Shown here piece after piece: positions 36,771 through 44,494 of a stretch of 54,869 nucleotides of DNA. The notes under the pieces are model-generated. The model searched no databases. It was given only the letters and a program-made list of their open reading frames with translations, and had not been told where the DNA came from. Positions within the stretch are counted from its first letter, which is position 1; each line of letters opens with the position of its first letter. The stretch is from Streptomyces corynorhini (GTDB taxonomy: Bacteria > Actinomycetota > Actinomycetes > Streptomycetales > Streptomycetaceae): assembly GCF_003346515.1 (NCBI RefSeq), contig NZ_QQNA01000053.1:1-54869 (forward strand). Direction: 5' to 3'. Made by a program: the position numbers and the translations under genes.

Positions 36771-36825
36771 GTTCACCTGGAGTTCAGCCAGAAAATTCAT
36801 TCTGTTCATATTCAACTCATAACTC
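36771..36825 (+). promoter_or_regulatory. PHO-box-like array of 11-bp direct repeats (PhoP)
   Basis: Five consecutive 11-bp units read GTTCACCTGGA, GTTCAGCCAGA, AAATTCATTCT, GTTCATATTCA and ACTCATAACTC. The first, second and fourth carry the GTTCA core of Streptomyces PHO boxes. The array lies 62-117 nt before the VTC-domain gene. A TTGACC follows at 36835, and a short inverted repeat (ACTCAAG/CTTGAGT, 36850-36877) sits before the ribosome site. Confidence 0.8.
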
Positions 36826-36887
36826 ACGCACAGGCTTGACCGATTCCTTACTCAAGGACGCATCCACGCACTTGAGTGAGGAGAGCC

Positions 36888-37913
36888 ATGTTCCGCCTGC
36901 GGAAGACCCCCGCACCCCGCACCGGCGACGCGGCGCGGGCCGACCCGCCCGAAACACCAGAAGAGGCAGCCACACCGGATACAGCCGCCCCCGAGGTAGC
37001 CGCACCGGATACAGCCGCTCCCGAGGCAGCCGCGCCGGAGGCGCTGCAAGTCGCCAGCCGACTGCACTCCTTCAACCGGTACGAGTTGAAGTACCTCGTC
37101 CCCGTTGACTTGGCCGCCGCCATCCGCGACGAGCTGGCCGAGCGCATGGACCGCGACGCGCACAGCCCCGTCGGCGGCTACGGGGTGTGGAGCCTGTACT
37201 ACGACACCCCGCAACTCCGCTTCTACTGGGAGAAGATCGAGGGGCTGAAGTTCCGCAGGAAGCTCCGGATCCGGCACTACGGAGACCTCACCGGGGTCAC
37301 CGACGACGCGCCCGTCTGCGTGGAGATCAAGCAGCGCGTCAACCGCGTCACGCAGAAGCGCCGCATCACCCTCCCGTACGCCACCGCGCGCGAACTGGTC
37401 GACGGGCGGCGGCTGATCGACCACGCCGCCAAGGAGCGCGCCTTCGTCGAGGAGGTGCTCGAACTGGTCGTACGGCTCGACCTGCGGCCCATGGTCATCA
37501 CCGGCTATCAGCGCGAGGCGCTGGTCGGCCGCGACCAGGACACCGGGCTCCGCGTCACCTTCGACCGGCGCGTACGCGGCCGGGACCGCGACTTCGACTT
37601 CACCGCCGAGGGCGCGGAGAACCGTTACACCCTGCCGCCGCACCTCACGGTGATGGAGGTCAAGGTCAACGAACGTACGCCGTACTGGATCACCGACCTG
37701 GCCGCCCGCCGCGATCTCAACCTCGTGCGGGTCTCCAAGTACGTGCAGTCCGTCGAGGCGTTCGGCATGGCACCCCGGTCGGTCTTCCACGTACGCGAAG
37801 AGGACCACCCCCGTACGGACCACCCCCGCACGGATCACCGCGCGGACCACCCCGTCGGCCAACCGGCGGACCGCTCCGCGTCCTTCCCCCCACCCACGCC
37901 TGTGGAGGCATGA
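36888..37913 (+). CDS. VTC-domain (polyphosphate polymerase-like) protein
   Basis: 341 aa. After a 50-residue Pro/Ala/Thr repeat tail, residues about 60-290 form the VTC/TTM tunnel fold. Basic and acidic pairs line it: RYELKYLVP, SLYYDT, KFRRKLRIRHYGD, CVEIKQRVNRVTQKRR and LTVMEVKVNERTPYW. In yeast Vtc4 this fold makes polyphosphate from ATP. The C-terminal ~40 residues are His/Asp/Pro-rich repeats. ATG 36888 has GAGGAGAG upstream. It is the first gene of a three-gene operon with DUF4956 and CotH. The PHO-box-like array ties it to phosphate. Confidence 0.88.
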   Translation: MFRLRKTPAPRTGDAARADPPETPEEAATPDTAAPEVAAPDTAAPEAAAPEALQVASRLHSFNRYELKYLVPVDLAAAIRDELAERMDRDAHSPVGGYGVWSLYYDTPQLRFYWEKIEGLKFRRKLRIRHYGDLTGVTDDAPVCVEIKQRVNRVTQKRRITLPYATARELVDGRRLIDHAAKERAFVEEVLELVVRLDLRPMVITGYQREALVGRDQDTGLRVTFDRRVRGRDRDFDFTAEGAENRYTLPPHLTVMEVKVNERTPYWITDLAARRDLNLVRVSKYVQSVEAFGMAPRSVFHVREEDHPRTDHPRTDHRADHPVGQPADRSASFPPPTPVEA

Positions 37914-37919
37914 GCAACC

Positions 37920-38597
37920 GTGAATTTCGACCTTCAGGACCTGAGCGGGACGTTCAGCGTCACGGACATCGTGATCGCGATGTCCCTCTCGTTCATCCTC
38001 AGCACGATGATCGGGTACGTCTACCGGGCCACGCACCGGAACGTCTCGTACAGCCAGTCGTACGTGCAGACCCTGGTCATCGTCGGCATGATCGTCGCCC
38101 TGATCATGCTGGTCGTCGGATCCAACCTGGCCCGCGCCTTCTCGCTGGTGGGGGCGTTGTCGGTGGTCCGCTTCCGTAACGCGATCAAGGAAACCAGGGA
38201 TGTCGGCTTCATCTTCCTGGTGATGGGCATCGGCATGGCGGCGGGCGCGCGCTTCTACACGCTGGCCTCCGTCGCGGGTGTGGCGATCTGCCTGATCATC
38301 TACGTGATGTACAAGTTCAACTGGTTCCACCTCGACGTCCAGCGCCAGGTGGTCAAGGTGCAGGTGCCGGCCGGGGACGACTACAGCGAGGGTATCCGCG
38401 ACGTCCTCATCCGCTACACCAGCGAATTCGAGCTGGTCAGCACGGAGACGATCCGGGGCGGCGCGCTGACCGAGGTCTTCTACACGGTACGGATGAAGAA
38501 GGGCACCGAGCCGGGCGAACTGGTGGCGGCGCTCCAGGAACGCACCTCCGGTCAGCGTGTCACCGTGCTGACCGGATACGACCAGACCGACCTGTGA
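37920..38597 (+). CDS. DUF4956 membrane protein
   Basis: 225 aa with four predicted membrane helices in the first 135 residues (VTDIVIAMSLSFILSTMIGY, VIVGMIVALIMLVVG, ARAFSLVGALSVVRFRNAIK, YTLASVAGVAICLIIYVM). A soluble C-terminal ferredoxin-like domain follows. The SLVGALSVVRFRNAIKETRD stretch is the DUF4956 signature. It probably acts with the VTC protein at the membrane, as the two genes are linked in many bacteria. The start is GTG 37920, with GGAGG 11 nt upstream. Its stop overlaps the CotH start. Confidence 0.9.
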   Translation: MNFDLQDLSGTFSVTDIVIAMSLSFILSTMIGYVYRATHRNVSYSQSYVQTLVIVGMIVALIMLVVGSNLARAFSLVGALSVVRFRNAIKETRDVGFIFLVMGIGMAAGARFYTLASVAGVAICLIIYVMYKFNWFHLDVQRQVVKVQVPAGDDYSEGIRDVLIRYTSEFELVSTETIRGGALTEVFYTVRMKKGTEPGELVAALQERTSGQRVTVLTGYDQTDL

Positions 38598-40324
38598 TGG
38601 GCGCGCCGAACGGGCGTCGGCCTCTGAAGCACCGGATTCCGGTACGGCTACGCCACCACTGGAAGCCCGTCGTGGCGCTGGGGCTCGGGCTGACCGTACT
38701 GCTGGCCTTCTTCGGCGACGCCCGGGTCACCCCCTGGGTGACGAGCGCCTCGGCCGCGGACAGCGACGAGATCACGGAGAACGTGGCGGGGTCGGTCGGG
38801 CTGTACGACGCGACGACGTCGCACCGTATCCAACTCGCCTATGACGAGTCGGAGTTCACCAAGATGATGAAGGACTTCAAGGACGAAGGGACGAAGGACT
38901 ACATCCGCGCGGACCTGACGATCGACGGGGTCTTCCTGAAGGACGTCGGCATCCGGCTCAAGGGCAACTCGACGCTCCAGAGCCTGCGGGGCAACCGACG
39001 GGGAGGAGCCGGGGGACCGGGCGGCGCCGGACAAGGCGGCGGTCAGGGAGGCGGTCAGGGAGGTGGCCAGGGAGGCGATCAGGGCGGCGGTCAGGGAGGC
39101 AGGCAAGGAGCCGGACCGGGCCAAGGCGCTGGCCAGGACCAGGGCCAGGACCAGGGCCAGGGCCAGAACGCTGCCCCCGGCGGCGGGGGCGGGGGTGGCG
39201 GAATGGTGAACTACGAACTCTCCGCGTCCAAGCCGGAGGAGCTGCCCTGGCTCATCAGCATCGACGAGTACGTCGAGGGCCGGGCCTACCAGGGCCACCG
39301 GGAGATCTCCATCCGTCCCGGAGCGGACGCCGACGTCCCGTTCAACGAGGCGCTGACGCTCTCGCTGATGGACGCGACCGACCAGACGGCGGAGGGGTTC
39401 GCCTTCTCCTCCGTGCAGGTCAACAACGGTCCCACGGTCACCCGGCTGCTGGTCGAGAACCCGAGCATGGACTACGCGGACGCCTCATACGACACCGACG
39501 GCGTGATGTACAAGGCGCGGGCCAGCGGCAGTTTCGCGTACAAGGGCGACGATCCCACCGACTACAAGACGTCCTTCAAGCAGCTGAACAAGAAGGGCAG
39601 CCAGGATCTCGCCCCGGTGATGAAGCTCATCAAGTGGGCGAACGAGGCGTCGGACAAGGAGTTCGCGGCAGAGCTGGCCGACCACGTCGACGTGAAGTCC
39701 TTCGCGGAGTACGTGGCCACGCAGAACCTGCTGATGAACTTCGACGACATGGCGGGCCCCGGCAACAACTACGTGCTCTGGTACGACCTGAGCACCAAGA
39801 AGTTCTCGGTCCTCGGCTGGGACTTCAACCTCGCGTTCAGCGGCTCCACCGACACGGGCCCGGACGACGAGACGGGCATGGGCATGGGCCGGGCAGCCAT
39901 GCCCGCCGGGGACGCGGCCGGAGACGACAACACCGACGGCCCACCGGCCGACGGCTTCCCGGAGGGCGGTTTCCCCGAGGGCGGCTTCCCCGGCGGCGCT
40001 CCCGGCGGCGGCGACGATGCCGACGGCAAGGCCGGTGCCGGAGGCGGTGGCGGGGGGCCCAGGGGCGGTCACATCCTCAAGGAGCGCTTCCTGAAGCTCG
40101 ACGCCTTCGACACCGTCTACAAGACCGCCTACCGCGAGCTGTACGAGAAGTTCTACAGCTCCGGCACCGCGTCCAAGACACTCACCACCCTGGCGGCGGG
40201 CGCGAAGGCGAACGGCGCCGACGCCAAGGGCGTCGACAAGGCCGTCACCACCCTGCGCGCCACCGTCACCGCCCGAACGAAGGCGCTGGCCAAGAACAAG
40301 GAGGTGGTGCGGGAGCCATCCTGA
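38597..40324 (+). CDS. CotH-family protein kinase-like exported protein
   Basis: 575 aa. The N-terminal membrane/signal helix (VVALGLGLTVLLAFFGDARV, residues ~25-45) is followed by the CotH domain with IRLKGNSTLQ, NLLMNFDDMAGPGNNYVLWY and VLGWDFNLAF (the DFN-like metal motif). CotH proteins are secreted atypical kinases that phosphorylate surface proteins. Two low-complexity inserts, a Gly/Gln block (about 135-200) and a Gly/Pro/Asp block (about 430-490), split the domain. ATG 38597 overlaps the DUF4956 stop (TGATG), so translation is coupled. Confidence 0.9.
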   Translation: MGAPNGRRPLKHRIPVRLRHHWKPVVALGLGLTVLLAFFGDARVTPWVTSASAADSDEITENVAGSVGLYDATTSHRIQLAYDESEFTKMMKDFKDEGTKDYIRADLTIDGVFLKDVGIRLKGNSTLQSLRGNRRGGAGGPGGAGQGGGQGGGQGGGQGGDQGGGQGGRQGAGPGQGAGQDQGQDQGQGQNAAPGGGGGGGGMVNYELSASKPEELPWLISIDEYVEGRAYQGHREISIRPGADADVPFNEALTLSLMDATDQTAEGFAFSSVQVNNGPTVTRLLVENPSMDYADASYDTDGVMYKARASGSFAYKGDDPTDYKTSFKQLNKKGSQDLAPVMKLIKWANEASDKEFAAELADHVDVKSFAEYVATQNLLMNFDDMAGPGNNYVLWYDLSTKKFSVLGWDFNLAFSGSTDTGPDDETGMGMGRAAMPAGDAAGDDNTDGPPADGFPEGGFPEGGFPGGAPGGGDDADGKAGAGGGGGGPRGGHILKERFLKLDAFDTVYKTAYRELYEKFYSSGTASKTLTTLAAGAKANGADAKGVDKAVTTLRATVTARTKALAKNKEVVREPS

Positions 40325-40342
40325 CGTCAGATCCCAGCACCG

Positions 40343-40392
40343 CGCCCCGCGTGCTCCGTCCGGCGAACAAGCCGCGACGGGCGCGCGGGGCG
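40343..40392. terminator. Hairpin between convergent genes
   Basis: CGCCCCGCG (40343-40351) pairs with CGCGGGGCG (40384-40392), with a structured loop between. Confidence 0.6.
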
Positions 40393-40417
40393 TTGTGGAG
40401 CGTGGCGAATACCGTGA

Positions 40418-41476
40418 TCAGGAAGCGTCGTCCAGGGGAGTGCAATCGGATTTCTTGGAGACAGCTTTCTTGAAGTTTTCGAACAGTTTTTCTTCGGGCA
40501 GTACGGATTCGCTACCCGCCCGCCGCTTGAAAAACATGGCGGAGTTCACCTCCAGTAGCGTCTCTTTTCCGTCGCAGAGCAGGCTGGCCGACCGTCCTGT
40601 CGTTCCCCGGGCTAGCCGTAGCAGCTGTGCCTCCTGGGTTATGGTGAATTGCAAGAGGGTTTCCTGTTTGATTTCTTCCGTGGCGATGAGTGAGCAACTC
40701 CACATGCGGTAATCGCCGGATGTTACGAACTCGCTGAAAGGAACCTTCGACGACGAAAATGCTGTGAAGCCGGGAAGCTCGCACGTTTCATCGGAGGCGA
40801 GAGGGGAGGGGGTGATGGCCGGAGGCGTATTCTCCGGGGCGACGAAAGCTCCATCGGAGCAGTCGAGTTTTTTTGAAATGCCCGTTGCGCTCTTCATGAG
40901 CAAATGCAGGAGTCTGGATCGAAAAGCGCCGTCCATGTCAAATGCCTCGCGTGCCCGGGACGAACTTTCGATTCTTACGTAAGCGGCGCCGTTGAGGCGC
41001 AGCTTCTTGTTGCAGGAATCCGGCAGGAGGACGCCTGCATGGTTCGGGGTCAGCCAGCCTGGTACCCCTTGAATGGGTGTCCTGGATGGTGTCGCGCCGA
41101 CGATTTCGTCGCCGATCGACCCGACAGAAAAGTTATTCGAGAGCCCCTGGACCGTTACGCTGAATTCTGATGTTTGTAGTGGGCTGTTGGCGCCCTCCTT
41201 CACGGGACCCACAAGGCACGTGAACGGGTATACGCTCCCCAACTGTTGCTGCGTGTCGTCGGAAACGTACCGCGCCGCACGTTCGGCGCTCAGCGATGCC
41301 GCGTCGCGCGCGTCAAGCGTTCCCCAGCAGAAACTCTCCTGCGCGGGCTCGTCCTTTTCGCGTACGACGTGGGTGATTCCCAGAGCTGTCCCGGCCACGA
41401 CCAATGCGACCGTGCCCGCCATGATTGCCCTGAGGCGCTTGGACGATCGCGCCACTGCCTTGAGTGCCGCAGTCAT
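40418..41476 (-). CDS. Membrane-anchored protein of the WXG/DUF6571 triad
   Basis: 352 aa. The N-terminal helix (IMAGTVALVVAGTALGITHV, residues ~19-38) is followed by an extracellular Cys-containing domain. Function is unknown. Its start overlaps the stop of the large upstream gene (TAATG), and AGAAGGG serves as ribosome site, so the two products are probably made together. Codon use has more A/T than the neighbours, which suggests acquisition. It may help anchor or export the WXG-type partner. Confidence 0.8.
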   Translation of the reverse strand: MTAALKAVARSSKRLRAIMAGTVALVVAGTALGITHVVREKDEPAQESFCWGTLDARDAASLSAERAARYVSDDTQQQLGSVYPFTCLVGPVKEGANSPLQTSEFSVTVQGLSNNFSVGSIGDEIVGATPSRTPIQGVPGWLTPNHAGVLLPDSCNKKLRLNGAAYVRIESSSRAREAFDMDGAFRSRLLHLLMKSATGISKKLDCSDGAFVAPENTPPAITPSPLASDETCELPGFTAFSSSKVPFSEFVTSGDYRMWSCSLIATEEIKQETLLQFTITQEAQLLRLARGTTGRSASLLCDGKETLLEVNSAMFFKRRAGSESVLPEEKLFENFKKAVSKKSDCTPLDDAS

Positions 41477-43680
41477 TAATTCGCCCTTCTGCCAGTGTTT
41501 CCGGCGCCGCCCGTGAGCCCGTTGTAGTAAGAGTTCTCGACGCCCGTCTGCAATATGCTCTCGAACTGCCCCGTGTCGGTGTCCATGAGGTACCACTGAT
41601 CCTCGGGGAATTTATCCTTGAACGCCGTCTCCAGCATTTTTTGGATTTGCTGCTCTCCGCTGGAGAAATGTCGGGCCAGATTGTTTCTGGTTTCTTTGTC
41701 GATTTCTTCGACCAGGCCGTTCATGTATTCGGCCGTGCCGACGTCGACGAGTCGTTGGATCGAGTCACCCGCCAGAGGGATATTTGTAAATGGTGCGCCG
41801 ATCATGTGGTACTGCATCATCTTGTTCCAGGCAGCTGCGCTTGCCTTGTCTTCGCCAATTTTATGGATGACATCGGCGCGCAATTCGTCCAGATGCCCCA
41901 TTGTGGATGCCGATTGATTCGCGAAGGCGGCGAGCTTGTTGCTGCTCTTTGAATCCTTGGTCACGAAGTCCTCGGCCGGATGATCGTCGATGCCCGTGGC
42001 GATGTAGGTTGTCAACGCGTCATGTATTCGCCCGAATGCCGTGGGGTCCTCCGCGACCGCGCGCATGGCAGGGATGAGATCATTGCGGCCGATTTCAAGA
42101 TGGCTGAATTCTGTATTGGTGTTGACGCTCTTGCCGAGTATCTGGTGGATATCCCCTGCGTAGTCCGCGAACATCGCACCCACCCCCGAACGGAGCCCCG
42201 CCGGCATACCCTGCGGATCGCCTGCGATGTCCGCACCATACTGTTTGACCACATCGGTGAAGATCGCCGCTTGAGTGGCGCTGTGCCGCGCCGGGATCTC
42301 CTGAGGGCCCGCATTGGCTTCGTGGCCGGTGGCGGCGGCTTCGAGGGCCTGGCCGAAGTAGTGGCGTGCGGAGGTTTCGATGGTCTCCTGGGGCATGTCG
42401 TTCTCGACTGAACTGCCGGGCCAGTCACGGTCCTTCAAGAAGTACTGGAGGTTGTCCGACTTCTTCGGATCGAAGAATGCCTCTGCTGCCTCCGGGCTGC
42501 GGCTGAACGCCTGCATCAGCCCACCCATGGGGTCTGCCTGGGTGCCCTTCCAGTTGTCCTTGACGTAGGAGTACGGGTCGGACGAGTGCTCCTCGTAGTC
42601 ACGTACGGTCGACGCCGCCGATTCGAGGAATGCTCCGTCGTACTTCGCGTCGCCCGCCCCGATCAGGCCGGTCAGCCGACTGAGCGTTTCGAAGCCGCCC
42701 TTGATGGAGCCCGGATGCCTGTCGGGCAGCCCGTTTCCGTCGCGGGCCACGTCGAGCAGCTTGGTGGCCCAGTCGGAGGTGACTCCGTTCACCGGCCCGA
42801 GCGGGGCGCCCGGCTGGGTGGCGGCCGCGAGACTGGCGGACAGCGAGGAGCGGAGCTGAGCGTGCGTCTCGGGCAGCCCGCCGGAGGCGTCGTGGCTGTC
42901 CAGTGCCGTGGTCAGCTTGAGGAGCGCCTCCTGGCCTTCCCTGCCATCGACACTGAGGTTCTTGAGCAGTTCCGCACTGAAGGCGGCGGAGTTCTCCCCG
43001 TTCTTCGTCAGCGTCAGAAGCCGCTCCATCTCCTTGTCGCTGAGGTGGTCGAGACGGCCGAAGAGCTGGGCCGCCTCCCGTCCTTCCTTGCGGTCCTGGA
43101 CCGCTCGCTCGGCGTCCCTCGCCTGCTTGGCGTCCTTGAGGGAGCTGTAGCTGGTGCTGCCGAAGTCGTGCGGATGGTCCTTGACCAGGCTGCGCAGACC
43201 CCAGGCGCAGAGCTTGTCCGCTTCCGCCGCTCGCTTGAGGACGGCCTCAAGCTTGGTCCGCAGCGCCTCGAACTCGGCCGGAGTGGCGGACTCCTCGGTG
43301 CTGCCCTTCGCGCGGCGGTCGGGGTGGACGCGGTGGCTGAGGACACCGTCGGGATGGATCACGATGCCCTTGGGCGGGTTGTCGCAGATCGCCTTGAGTT
43401 CTGTCTGCGCCGACTGGAGCTGCGTATGGGCATCCTTGAGGAGATCGCGGATGCTCGTCGCCTCGGTATGGGCATCGGTGAACTCTTTTGCCGTCTTGCT
43501 GACGAACTCTCTTGTGACGGTGGCGTTCTCACCCTCCCACTGGGCGCCGTTCGCACGCTGCTTCATCGCCTTCGCGTCGTCCACGAGGTGTTTGAGCTTC
43601 TCGATCGCCTGGGTCCAGTCGGTGATCGCGCTGCTCAGAGGAGTCAGCTTCACGTTCAGGAGGTCCTGCATCGATGTCAT
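41476..43680 (-). CDS. Large WXG-like, DUF6571-type protein
   Basis: 734 aa. The N-terminal ~110 residues are helical and carry a W-x-G motif (NGAQWEGENATVTREFVSKT), like ESX/LXG substrates of type VII secretion. The rest is a long helical region with the overall look of the actinobacterial DUF6571 family (IFTDVVKQYGADIAGDPQGM, GVGAMFADYAGDIHQILGKS). No signal peptide and no recognisable toxin active site are visible. It is the middle gene of a triad, 16 nt after a small WXG-partner-like gene. A type VII or polymorphic role is inferred from architecture. Confidence 0.78.
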   Translation of the reverse strand: MTSMQDLLNVKLTPLSSAITDWTQAIEKLKHLVDDAKAMKQRANGAQWEGENATVTREFVSKTAKEFTDAHTEATSIRDLLKDAHTQLQSAQTELKAICDNPPKGIVIHPDGVLSHRVHPDRRAKGSTEESATPAEFEALRTKLEAVLKRAAEADKLCAWGLRSLVKDHPHDFGSTSYSSLKDAKQARDAERAVQDRKEGREAAQLFGRLDHLSDKEMERLLTLTKNGENSAAFSAELLKNLSVDGREGQEALLKLTTALDSHDASGGLPETHAQLRSSLSASLAAATQPGAPLGPVNGVTSDWATKLLDVARDGNGLPDRHPGSIKGGFETLSRLTGLIGAGDAKYDGAFLESAASTVRDYEEHSSDPYSYVKDNWKGTQADPMGGLMQAFSRSPEAAEAFFDPKKSDNLQYFLKDRDWPGSSVENDMPQETIETSARHYFGQALEAAATGHEANAGPQEIPARHSATQAAIFTDVVKQYGADIAGDPQGMPAGLRSGVGAMFADYAGDIHQILGKSVNTNTEFSHLEIGRNDLIPAMRAVAEDPTAFGRIHDALTTYIATGIDDHPAEDFVTKDSKSSNKLAAFANQSASTMGHLDELRADVIHKIGEDKASAAAWNKMMQYHMIGAPFTNIPLAGDSIQRLVDVGTAEYMNGLVEEIDKETRNNLARHFSSGEQQIQKMLETAFKDKFPEDQWYLMDTDTGQFESILQTGVENSYYNGLTGGAGNTGRRAN

Positions 43681-43696
43681 CTCGGTCTGCCTCTCC

Positions 43697-44161
43697 CTAC
43701 TTGAAGTACTCGCTGAGCTTGGACACCGAGATGCGTTTCAGGTCTGTCTCGATCCACTCGTCGTCCTGCTTGCTGGACTTGGCGGTGTAGTCGAGGTGGT
43801 TGGAGATGTGGGCACATGCCTGCATCAACGACTTGACCTGCGTTTCCCACGTCTTGTTCACCGTGGCCAACGCGGCTCCCATGGCGAAATTCTCGGCCTT
43901 GAGAGCCGCCGCCGCGGCCTCGCTCTCGACCTTCGCGTGCTTGCCGCCCGACTCCATGCCGTTGAAGAGGAGGAAGGCGTCGTGTCCGATGGCGCCCAGG
44001 TCATCCCTCTGGACGACGTAGTCGGGCGCGGGAGCCGTACCGCCGCTGGCGGGGTATCTGGGGCCGCCCGGGTCCATGGCCGGAAGGCCGTTCAGCCGCA
44101 TCCCCGAACTCTTCGCGGCCGCGTCTTCTTTGAGTTGTCGCCACTCGTCCTCGAATGACAT
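43697..44161 (-). CDS. Small WXG100-partner-like protein
   Basis: 154 aa. MSFEDEWRQLKEDAAAKSSG opens the protein. The C-terminal half is helical, with NFAMGAALATVNKTWETQVK and ACAHISNHLDYTAKS, a pattern seen in small proteins encoded directly upstream of DUF6571 genes. No signal peptide. It probably forms a helical complex with the large protein. ATG 44161 has GGGGGAC upstream. Confidence 0.78.
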   Translation of the reverse strand: MSFEDEWRQLKEDAAAKSSGMRLNGLPAMDPGGPRYPASGGTAPAPDYVVQRDDLGAIGHDAFLLFNGMESGGKHAKVESEAAAAALKAENFAMGAALATVNKTWETQVKSLMQACAHISNHLDYTAKSSKQDDEWIETDLKRISVSKLSEYFK

Positions 44162-44204
44162 GCGATGTCCCCCGTTGTGTTCGTGTGTTTGATGGCGCAA
44201 ACGC

Positions 44205-44234
44205 ACGCTACAGAAGCGGCAAAGGCAAGCTCAA
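44205..44234 (-). promoter_or_regulatory. Promoter of the WXG/DUF6571 triad
   Basis: On the minus strand TTGAGC (44234-44229), an 18-bp spacer and TAGCGT (44210-44205) give a ~40-nt leader. Confidence 0.5.
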
Positions 44235-44374
44235 GCCTGATCAACCGCCCTCACGCCGGGGATGGTTGCTCTCTGTTGCCAGGGCGTCGCTTCGTGTAGT
44301 GTCGGGCTTGAAGGGAGAGCGCGCCGGGTTCACCCGCCGCTCTGAGGAGACCAACGAGAAAGCAGGCGCATGTG

Positions 44375-44494
44375 ATGGGCACTCATGGAGCACCTCCACC
44401 GCCGAACCCGCCGGCCCCGGAACCGTCCAAGAGGGACTCGGACGGGCAGCATCCGGATGTCTCGAAGCCCGGTTCCGGTACACGCGGAAAATGA
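44375..44494 (+). CDS. 39-aa peptide, candidate RiPP precursor
   Basis: Short gene whose TGA overlaps the ATG of the PIMT-like methyltransferase gene (ATGA). The peptide reads MGTHG, then a Pro-rich stretch (APPPPNPPAPEPSKR), then D-S-D-G and a basic Gly/Ser tail. Asp21 and Asp23-Gly24 are the only candidate sites for aspartimide or isoaspartate chemistry besides Asp28. There are no Cys residues, so lanthionine rings are impossible. GTG 44372 could also start it. No homolog search was possible; the coding call rests on overlap, context and composition. Confidence 0.6.
   Translation: MGTHGAPPPPNPPAPEPSKRDSDGQHPDVSKPGSGTRGK

Noticed and set aside
36850..36877. ACTCAAG/CTTGAGT inverted repeat as a second SoxR box
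   Set aside because: The arms match SoxR half-sites, but the spacing is 14 nt instead of 4 and there is no suitable promoter geometry.
34757..37108. 783-codon open frame spanning the reductase 3' end, the 15-bp repeat and the next gene in antisense
   Set aside because: It overlaps two convincing genes in other frames and is built largely from repeats and Arg/Gly/Ala composition.
44155..44490. 112-residue N-terminal extension of the PIMT-like protein
   Set aside because: The extension is not family-like, overlaps the divergent promoter, and would hide the small overlapping peptide gene. ATG 44491 fits the family start.
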